Below, one piece after another: positions 52,394 to 64,000 of a stretch of DNA of 64,000 nucleotides; positions within the stretch are counted from its first letter, which is position 1, and every line of letters begins with the position of its first letter. The position numbers and the translations under genes were made by a program. The notes beneath the pieces are model-generated. The model saw only the letters and a program-made list of their open reading frames with translations. It searched no databases and was not told the origin of the DNA. Origin of the DNA: Bradyrhizobium sp. (GTDB taxonomy: Bacteria > Pseudomonadota > Alphaproteobacteria > Rhizobiales > Xanthobacteraceae); the NCBI RefSeq assembly GCF_022844465.1, contig NZ_JALHLP010000009.1:1-64000 (forward strand), written 5' to 3'.

Positions 52394-54028
52394 GTGACGG
52401 CAGGTCCAGGACCGGGCCAGGGGATGCGTGCGCGCCGCTTTCGCGCAGCCTTGCCGTGCCTTGTGCTGCTCGCTCTCAGCGGCGGCGTCCAGGCGCAGAC
52501 CGTCACCGCCGACCTGTTCAGCCCGACCCGCGCCAGCATGGCGAGGCCGCCGGATTCGCCGCTGCGCCGGACGGCCGCCGACGCCGGCGGCTCGCCCGGC
52601 AATCCTGCGCCGTCGCGGATCGGGCGAACCCCGAACTACGGCGTACCGGCGGCGAGCGGCGCGTCCGGCACCGGCTTCGACTCGCTGAACCGCAAGCGCC
52701 GGAAGCCGAACCCCTATCCGGGCCAGGCGAGGGCGAAGCCGTCGCCGCGGCCCTCGGTGCCGTCGGCGCTAGCCGCCAACAGGCCGCCTATTCCGGCGGC
52801 GATGGCCGGCACGGTGGCGGGACAGCCGCCGCGCAAGCGGCTTAAAGTGGACTCCGATCCGTTCGGCGCGGTCGGCGACTATGCCGGCAGCTTCCTGATC
52901 AAGTCGGCGCTCGAACTCTCGGGCGGCCACGACACCAACCCGCGCCGCACCGCTGTCGCAAGGGGCTCGGCGCTCTACGTGGTCGCGCCGGAATTCCTCG
53001 CGGTATCCGACTGGGAGCGGCACGCGCTGGTCGCCGACCTCAGGGGATCGTTCACCGGCTACGGCAGCACCTTCCCGCCGCCCGGCGACGGCACGGTCTC
53101 GTCGGCGCCGGTCGTGATCGACCGACCGGACTTCATCGGCCATGTCGATGGCCGGCTCGACGTTACCCGCGACAGCCGCCTGACCGCGCAGGCGCGGCTC
53201 AGGGTTGCGACCGACAATCCCGGCAGCCCCAACATCCAGGCCGGCCTCGCCAGCTATCCGGTGTTCGCCGCGTATGGCGGCACGCTCGGCGCCGACCAGA
53301 GCTTCAACCGCCTGCAGGTTTCCGCCGGCCTCACGCTGGACCGCACCGACTATAGCCATTCAAAGCTCACCGACGGCAGTTCGACCAGCAACGACGACCG
53401 CAACTTCAACCAGTTCGGCGGCGTCGGCAGGGTCAGCTACGACTGGATGCCCGGCTTGAAGCCGTTCGTGGAAGTGCAGGGCGACAGCCGCGTCCACGAC
53501 CTCAAGCTCGACCGCAACGGCTTCGCGCGCGATTCCACCGGCGGCTACCTCAAGGGCGGCAGCAGCTTCGAATTCACGCGGCTGTTGACCGGCGAGATCG
53601 GCATAGGATACGCGGCGCGCGATTATCTCGATACCAGGCTGAACCGCTTGTCTGGCCTGCTGGTCTCGTCGTCGCTGACCTGGACCGCGACGCCGCTGAC
53701 CACCGCGAAATTCTATTCCGACACCACCATCGCCGAGACCACGCTGCCGGGCGCCTCGGGCGTGCTGACGCGCGTCTATACCATCGAGGTCGATCACGAC
53801 TTCCGCCGCTGGCTGACGGCTATCGGCAAGTTCACCTGGGGCACGCTCGACTACCAGGGCAGCAACCGCAGCGACCGGATCTACGCGCTGTCGGGCGAGG
53901 CGGTCTACAAGATGAACCGCAACGTCTGGCTCAAGGGCACGCTGCGCCGCAACTGGCTGGAGTCGAGCCTGCCGGGCAACAGCACGGCCTCGACCGTCGT
54001 GCTGCTGGGCGTGCGGCTGCAGCATTGA
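52394..54028 (+). CDS. Outer-membrane beta-barrel protein
   Basis: A 544-residue exported protein: signal peptide (RFRAALPCLVLLALSGGVQA), a Pro/Ser/Arg-rich linker of about 120 residues, then a long beta-rich region of alternating residues (FLIKSALELSGGHDTNPRRT, FVEVQGDSRVHDLKLDRNGF) ending in short strands and LLGVRLQH, as expected for an outer-membrane barrel. GTG 52394 chosen with GGAG upstream; ATG 52424 is the alternative. Resembles the rhizobial barrel proteins whose function is not known. Confidence 0.8.
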   Translation: MTAGPGPGQGMRARRFRAALPCLVLLALSGGVQAQTVTADLFSPTRASMARPPDSPLRRTAADAGGSPGNPAPSRIGRTPNYGVPAASGASGTGFDSLNRKRRKPNPYPGQARAKPSPRPSVPSALAANRPPIPAAMAGTVAGQPPRKRLKVDSDPFGAVGDYAGSFLIKSALELSGGHDTNPRRTAVARGSALYVVAPEFLAVSDWERHALVADLRGSFTGYGSTFPPPGDGTVSSAPVVIDRPDFIGHVDGRLDVTRDSRLTAQARLRVATDNPGSPNIQAGLASYPVFAAYGGTLGADQSFNRLQVSAGLTLDRTDYSHSKLTDGSSTSNDDRNFNQFGGVGRVSYDWMPGLKPFVEVQGDSRVHDLKLDRNGFARDSTGGYLKGGSSFEFTRLLTGEIGIGYAARDYLDTRLNRLSGLLVSSSLTWTATPLTTAKFYSDTTIAETTLPGASGVLTRVYTIEVDHDFRRWLTAIGKFTWGTLDYQGSNRSDRIYALSGEAVYKMNRNVWLKGTLRRNWLESSLPGNSTASTVVLLGVRLQH

Positions 54029-54038
54029 TGGCGTTATT

Positions 54039-54073
54039 CCTCTCCCTTGTGGGGAGGATCCCACGAGGGGGAG
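54039..54073 (+). terminator. Stem-loop after the barrel protein gene
   Basis: CCTCTCCCTTGTGGG pairs with CCCACGAGGGGGAGG around a short loop, giving a strong 14-15-pair stem ten bases after the stop codon. No T-run follows, so termination would be weak; it may instead be a short member of the inverted-repeat family at 49999-50127. Confidence 0.5.
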
Positions 54074-54092
54074 GGATATGAAGGGCGCGTCC

Positions 54093-54458
54093 TTACGGGC
54101 AGGGACGGCGGAAGCCGTCGCGGCCCAGATAGGTCATGCTGTAGGGGTCGAACGAGCGGTAGCGCTGCATGCAGTAATTGATGGCATCCCGCCGCTGCTG
54201 CTCGGCGGCGTGCGCCGCGATCGCGCCGCCGATGATGACCGCGCCGACACCGAGGCCGATCGCCGGACCGAGATTGCCGCCGCCGCGGCCCCGCCCGCGG
54301 CCCCGGCCGCGCTGCGCGAAGGCCGGTGAGACGCCCGCCGCCACAAAGGCGCCGGTCGTGGCAATCATGCCGAAGGCGTACATGAACAGCAGAACGGCTG
54401 CCGAGAGCACGGATGTGATGCGGCGGCGTACGCCACCGCCGGTTTTCTGAGTTCTCAT
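54093..54458 (-). CDS. BA14K-family exported protein
   Basis: A 121-residue protein. Long N-terminal signal/anchor (VLSAAVLLFMYAFGMIATTG, VSPAFAQ), an Arg/Gly-rich stretch (RGRGRGRGRGGG), a membrane-like Gly/Ala segment and the BA14K motif at the end (YCMQRYRSFDPYSMTYLGRD, then GFRRPCP). BA14K proteins are small cell-envelope proteins named from a Brucella antigen with lectin-like activity. AAAGG precedes the ATG at 54458. Confidence 0.9.
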   Translation of the reverse strand: MRTQKTGGGVRRRITSVLSAAVLLFMYAFGMIATTGAFVAAGVSPAFAQRGRGRGRGRGGGNLGPAIGLGVGAVIIGGAIAAHAAEQQRRDAINYCMQRYRSFDPYSMTYLGRDGFRRPCP

Positions 54459-54663
54459 ACTGACGCCTTTCTGGTTGCGCTTGAGTGATGCCTGCCGGCG
54501 AAACGACGCGCGTTGTCCTGGATCAACCGGACGGGGGCGATGCGATGCGGTCGCACCTAAACTGCAGTGTACACGCTCGGACTGCGATGTACACGCTGGC
54601 AAGATACCGTTCGAGGTTCGCGCCCGTTAGGCCGTCATGGCCGACGGCGGCAATGACGCTCGC

Positions 54664-56115
<1,452 letters not shown>

Positions 56116-56170
56116 TTAACCCTGACGTCCCTGCATCTCTCGTTCGTTTTTGTCTTTCCCGCCATGCTCC

Positions 56171-56254
56171 CGTCATTGCGGGGAGCGGAGCGACGAAGCA
56201 ATCCATGTTTCGGTTCGTGGCGCTATGGATTGCTTCGCTGCGCTCGCAATGACG
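56171..56254. repeat. Palindromic element between gltB and gltD
   Basis: Outer arms CGTCATTGCG / CGCAATGACG and an inner pair GAAGCAATCCAT / ATGGATTGCTTC form a long cruciform. Its sequence family differs from the element at 22092 and 51103. Its place inside the gltBD operon means it is transcribed and could set the GltB:GltD ratio by shielding or cutting the mRNA. Confidence 0.75.
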
Positions 56255-56265
56255 GTTTGGTCCAA

Positions 56266-61014
<4,749 letters not shown>

Positions 61015-61204
61015 CTCGTTCCTCTCAATCAGGCTGTAGGGCCTCACCATCAAGATCGGCGCAGCTTGGGCGCTTGCGGCACCCACCGGGCCACCGCTCG
61101 TCCTCCGCGAGCCGCAATGTCCTAAATTCAGGCCTGGGCGTTCAACGTCCCTGAGGAACGGCCTTGCCTGCACTGCCCTGGAGCTGGTGGCGCCACGGAT
61201 AAGG

Positions 61205-61220
61205 TGCAATCCATGTGCCG
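61205..61220 (-). promoter_or_regulatory. Sigma-54-like promoter upstream of gltB
   Basis: On the minus strand the sequence reads CGGCACATGGATTGCA: -24 element (T/C)GGCAC, five-base spacer, -12 element TTGCA. This is the RpoN consensus TGGCAC-N5-TTGCW with one mismatch, about 190 bases before the gltB start. It would tie gltBD to nitrogen control. The rest of the 480-base gap to the next gene (61015-61495) shows nothing else. Confidence 0.5.
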
Positions 61221-61495
61221 GAACGGCTCCGCAATTGAGACAGCGATACTGTCCTAACGCCGACCATGCCAAATATTTATCTATCACACAAGCGCGTGAA
61301 AGTCCCTGCCCGCATGCCGATCGCCATGCCCCGCGATGCCGACCGGCCTTGCTAGATTTGCGGCAGACGCTGCCCCGGTCCGGCCCAAGGACCGCCTGAT
61401 TTGGCGATGAAGTTCGATCCCGTCGGGGCCTGCGCGAGAGCGAAAGGCCGAGCGGGTAGGCCCGCAAGCGCGACAGCGTACAGGAGCAGACGGTA

Positions 61496-62218
61496 ATGAA
61501 GTTATGCTCGGGATTATTGGCGGCAGGGCTGGCGCTGCTGTCGGCCAGCGCGCAGGCGCAGGCACCCCATCAAATGAGGCACGCGCCATATGCGCCGGTA
61601 TCCGACATCGGCAGCCCCTATGCGGCGCCATATGATCACCTCAGCTACGGCCAGAGGCAGGGCTACGGTCAGGGCTACGGCCAAGGCCACGGACCAATGC
61701 TGCTGCCGCCGATGGAGGTCTATGCCGTGCTCCGCGAGAGCGGGTTTTCGCCACTCGGCGTCCCCAGCCTGCGCGGCTTCTACTATACGATCGCGGTGAT
61801 CGATCGCAGCGGCGAGGACGGCCGGCTGATCATCGACGCCCGCGACGGTCGCATTATTCGCTTCACTCCGGGCTACCGAATGGGTCGAAATTTCAACGCG
61901 GCGCCCATGGCGGTCTACGGGCCCGCGGGGCCGCCAAGACCCACCCAGGCATCGTCCCATGTGACGGGAACTCATGTGACCGGCCCGCCACCCTCGTCGC
62001 CGCAGGTCGCGAGCCGGACCGTGCCGCTGCCGAAGGCCAACCCGCTCGCCGCCAGGCCTGCCGCCGAACCAGTCCAGCAGGCGGCGGCGCCCGCGCCGAA
62101 ACCGGCAGAGGTGCAGGCGGCGGCTCCGCGGCCGGTCACGACGGGATCAGCTTCCGCCAAGCCGCTGCCGCAGGTCGCGCCTACCCAGGACATGCCGAAC
62201 GTGCAGGGGCTGGAATAA
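61496..62218 (+). CDS. Hypothetical secreted Gly/Tyr- and Pro-rich protein
   Basis: A 240-residue protein with a signal peptide ([20 protein letters not shown]), a Gly/Tyr/Gln repeat ([16 protein letters not shown]), a folded core ([20 protein letters not shown], then [20 protein letters not shown]) and a long Pro/Ala tail. The core, with its small-molecule-reductase-like beta strands, resembles PepSY-type modules. Function is unknown. Ends before a bidirectional terminator. Confidence 0.8.
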   Translation: MKLCSGLLAAGLALLSASAQAQAPHQMRHAPYAPVSDIGSPYAAPYDHLSYGQRQGYGQGYGQGHGPMLLPPMEVYAVLRESGFSPLGVPSLRGFYYTIAVIDRSGEDGRLIIDARDGRIIRFTPGYRMGRNFNAAPMAVYGPAGPPRPTQASSHVTGTHVTGPPPSSPQVASRTVPLPKANPLAARPAAEPVQQAAAPAPKPAEVQAAAPRPVTTGSASAKPLPQVAPTQDMPNVQGLE

Positions 62219-62250
62219 GTAACCTCCAGCGTTTTCGGGTCATCGCAAAA

Positions 62251-62274
62251 AACGCCCCGGCTTCCCGGGGCGTT
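62251..62274. terminator. Bidirectional rho-independent terminator
   Basis: A perfect ten-pair stem, AACGCCCCGG / CCGGGGCGTT, around CTTC, flanked by an A-run on the left (GCAAAAAA) and T residues on the right. It lies between the convergent secreted-protein and Hsp20 genes and can serve both. Confidence 0.92.
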
Positions 62275-62311
62275 TCGATTTTCAGCCGATACCGGCCGAA
62301 GCCTGGCCGCG

Positions 62312-62779
62312 TTACGCGGCGACCGAGGCGTCGACCACCTGGGGAGCGCCGGCGCCAGCGTTGATCGGAATGCTGCGCGGCTTCTTGGCCTCGGGGATCT
62401 CGCGGACGAGATCGACGTGGAGCAGGCCGTTCTCGAGCGAGGCGTTCTTCACCTGTACGAAATCGGCAAGCTGGAAAGCGCGCTCAAAGGCCCGCGCCGC
62501 GATGCCGCGGTAGAGCACCTCGGAACTGTCCTTGCCGTTCTCGTTGGCCGACTTCTCGCCCTTGATCGTCAGGGTGTTTTCCTTGGCGACGATCGAAAGC
62601 TCGCCTTGCGCGAAGCCGGAAACCGCCACGCTGATGCGATAGGCGTTCTCGCCGGTGCGCTCGATATTGTAGGGGGGATAGCCGGGGCTGCCGTCTGCCG
62701 TCACCTGGTCGAGCAGGTTGAAGAAGCGGTCGAAGCCGACGGTGGAACGATAGAACGGGGTGAGGTCGTAGGTACGCAT
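62312..62779 (-). CDS. Small heat-shock protein (Hsp20/IbpA type)
   Basis: A 155-residue alpha-crystallin-type chaperone: MRTYDLTPFYRSTVGFDRFF at the start, NIERTGENAYRISVAVSGFA and the domain's AFERAFQLADFVQVKNASLE and NGLLHVDLVREIPE, followed by the I-x-I-like tail (RSIPI). Such proteins hold unfolding proteins at heat shock. ATG 62779 with GGAGG upstream. Its 5' leader carries a ROSE-type RNA thermometer, so translation is expected to rise with temperature. Confidence 0.95.
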   Translation of the reverse strand: MRTYDLTPFYRSTVGFDRFFNLLDQVTADGSPGYPPYNIERTGENAYRISVAVSGFAQGELSIVAKENTLTIKGEKSANENGKDSSEVLYRGIAARAFERAFQLADFVQVKNASLENGLLHVDLVREIPEAKKPRSIPINAGAGAPQVVDASVAA

Positions 62780-62880
62780 GTGTAGTCCTCCATTGAGCGA
62801 CTGTTTCAGATAACCCGCCCGCCATCGGGCCGGGCCTAGCTTCCGTGCAGCCTTGCGTTTCGACCTTGAAACGCTGGTAT
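62780..62880 (-). ncRNA. ROSE-type RNA thermometer of the hsp20 gene
   Basis: On the minus strand, the last hairpin (62784-62802) pairs AGUC-G-CU with AG-GACU around CAAUGG. The left arm contains UCGCU, matching the ROSE UYGCU box, and its central G is bulged opposite the AGGA of the ribosome-binding site, as in rhizobial ROSE elements. Further up, GCGTTTC / GAAACGC (62855-62874) and a GCCCG / CGGGC pair form extra stems. Melting at higher temperature would free the ribosome-binding site. Confidence 0.85.
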
Positions 62881-62997
62881 CGGCCTGCACGAAAATGATA
62901 TGGGAGGGGGCAATCGGCGTTCAAGAGGGGCAAACAAGCCGCTTTTTGAGGCCGTCCGCCTTGATTTCCAGCCCTTTTCACCTATCCGGTCCCGGCC

Positions 62998-63945
62998 ATG
63001 ACGCTCGTCTCGATTCCCGCCAATCCGGTTCCGGAGGATGTCGTCTCGGGCACCATCAAGACCCCCGACGGCGCCGAGCTGCGTTTTGCGCGCTGGGCGC
63101 CGCCGGCGGGGCGCAAGGGCACAGTCTGCGTCTTCACCGGGCGCAGCGAGCAGATCGAGAAGTATTTCGAGACCGTGCGCGACCTTCGCGAGCGCGGCTT
63201 TGCCGTGGCGATGATCGACTGGCGCGGCCAGGGGCATTCGTCGCGCCGCCTGCGCGATCCGCGCAAGGGCTACGTCCGCGACTTCTCCGATTTCGAGATC
63301 GACGTCGAGACTTTCGTTCGGCAGGTGATGCTGCCGGACTGCCCGCCACCCTATTTCGCGCTGGCGCATTCGATGGGCGGCGCCGTCATGCTGCGGATCG
63401 CGCACGCGGGCAAGCGCTGGTTCGACCGCATGGTGCTGTCGGCTCCCATGATCGACCTGCCGGGGCGCACCACCGCGTTCCCGGCGCGGGCCTTGTTGCG
63501 GATCATGCGGCTGGCGGGGCAGGGCGGCCGCTACGTGCCCGGCGGCAGCGACGCGCTGACCGGATCGGAATCATTCATCAACAACCCTTTCACCAGCGAT
63601 CCCGTGCGCTTCGCCCGCAACGCTGCGATTCTGGAAGAAGATCCCACCCTCGGCATCGGCTCGCCGACCGTGGCCTGGGCCGATACCGCCTTCCGGGCGA
63701 TGCATGCGTTTCGCGGCGCCAACTACCCAGCCGAAATCCGCCAGCCTATCCTGATGCTTGCGGCCAGCAGCGACACCATCGTCTCAACGGCGGCGATCGA
63801 GGAGTTCGCGTATCATCTGCGTGCCGGCTCGCATCTGGTGATCGCGGGCGCAAGGCATGAAATCCTGCAGGAGCAGGACCGCTATCGCGCGCAGTTCTGG
63901 GCGGCGTTCGACGCTTTCGTGCCGGGCACGCCGCTATTCAAGTGA
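62998..63945 (+). CDS. Alpha/beta hydrolase (lysophospholipase/monoacylglycerol lipase type)
   Basis: A 315-residue cytoplasmic hydrolase. The nucleophile elbow is AHSMGG with Ser125; the oxyanion region is VFTGRSEQIEKYFETVRDL and the loop IDWRGQGHSSR; the Asp and His of the triad lie in AASSDTIV and GARHEIL. This combination is typical of PldB/Hydrolase_4 proteins acting on lysophospholipids or monoacylglycerols. Divergent from hsp20. The last 55 bases of the window contain a short tandem TCTTGAGGGCG repeat and no gene I can assign. Confidence 0.9.
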   Translation: MTLVSIPANPVPEDVVSGTIKTPDGAELRFARWAPPAGRKGTVCVFTGRSEQIEKYFETVRDLRERGFAVAMIDWRGQGHSSRRLRDPRKGYVRDFSDFEIDVETFVRQVMLPDCPPPYFALAHSMGGAVMLRIAHAGKRWFDRMVLSAPMIDLPGRTTAFPARALLRIMRLAGQGGRYVPGGSDALTGSESFINNPFTSDPVRFARNAAILEEDPTLGIGSPTVAWADTAFRAMHAFRGANYPAEIRQPILMLAASSDTIVSTAAIEEFAYHLRAGSHLVIAGARHEILQEQDRYRAQFWAAFDAFVPGTPLFK

Positions 63946-64000
63946 TGCCGTCTGTCTTGAGGGCGTCTATCTTGAGGGCGGCTTCGGCAGCCGCGCCGTG

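Overview
The window looks like chromosomal DNA of a high-GC alphaproteobacterium of the Bradyrhizobium / Nitrobacteraceae group. This rests on gene content rather than any database match: a homospermidine synthase next to a group III ornithine decarboxylase, BA14K and DUF2147 proteins, several tripartite-tricarboxylate (TctC) receptors, a ROSE-type RNA thermometer before a small heat-shock gene, and multicopy palindromic intergenic repeats typical of that family.

Layout. 1-16.7 kb is an accessory, worn stretch. It opens with initiator tRNA-Met, followed by two small secreted proteins. Next comes a sulfur/peroxide module (LysR regulator, molybdopterin oxidoreductase, FccB flavoprotein, 1-Cys peroxiredoxin) with a 70-bp inverted repeat at both ends. 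A winged-helix/TPR regulator, a double-frameshifted DUF2254 gene and nhaA behind a 31-codon leader ORF follow. Scattered through it are three remnants of ABC_sub_bind periplasmic proteins, a peroxiredoxin stub and a truncated isochorismatase. A methyltransferase-tctC-lysR block is bracketed by a 30-bp direct repeat that duplicates the 3' end of a small gene.

16.9-26.3 kb is more housekeeping-like: htpG, a DUF2147 protein, a MATE pump, an acetyltransferase, sodB, crcB, a split permease whose second half has an in-frame TGA, and a Tat-exported protein / bis-heme membrane protein / Met-Cys-rich secreted protein set. A long intergenic repeat region follows. 26.36-31.2 kb is a zinc regulon: a Zur-like box, a His-rich mini-protein, znuCBA, a COG0523 GTPase and a WD40 protein. 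31.8-36.4 kb is a complete branched-chain-type ABC transporter (SBP, two permeases, two ATPases).

36.7-41.2 kb, on the minus strand, is a polyamine unit. Ornithine decarboxylase, preceded by a long structured leader with an Arg/Lys-rich leader peptide, is followed by a GNAT protein, a RidA protein and homospermidine synthase (ornithine to putrescine to homospermidine). 41.2-54.5 kb carries an M3 oligopeptidase, DUF1007 with a Ni/Co exporter, a TctC receptor, a MAPEG protein, hemH, an SPFH/NfeD pair, a divergent HxlR regulator and CMD-family protein with tandem palindromic operators, kdsD, an outer-membrane beta-barrel protein and a BA14K protein. 54.6-61.0 kb is gltBD (minus strand) with a sigma-54-like promoter. 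The window ends with a secreted protein, an Hsp20 gene under a ROSE element, and an alpha/beta hydrolase.

No transposase, CRISPR array, rRNA or phage gene was seen. The most promising signals are the odc leader RNA and peptide, the ROSE element, the inverted-repeat-bounded sulfur/peroxide module, the direct-repeat-bounded insertion, and the covarying palindromic repeats.
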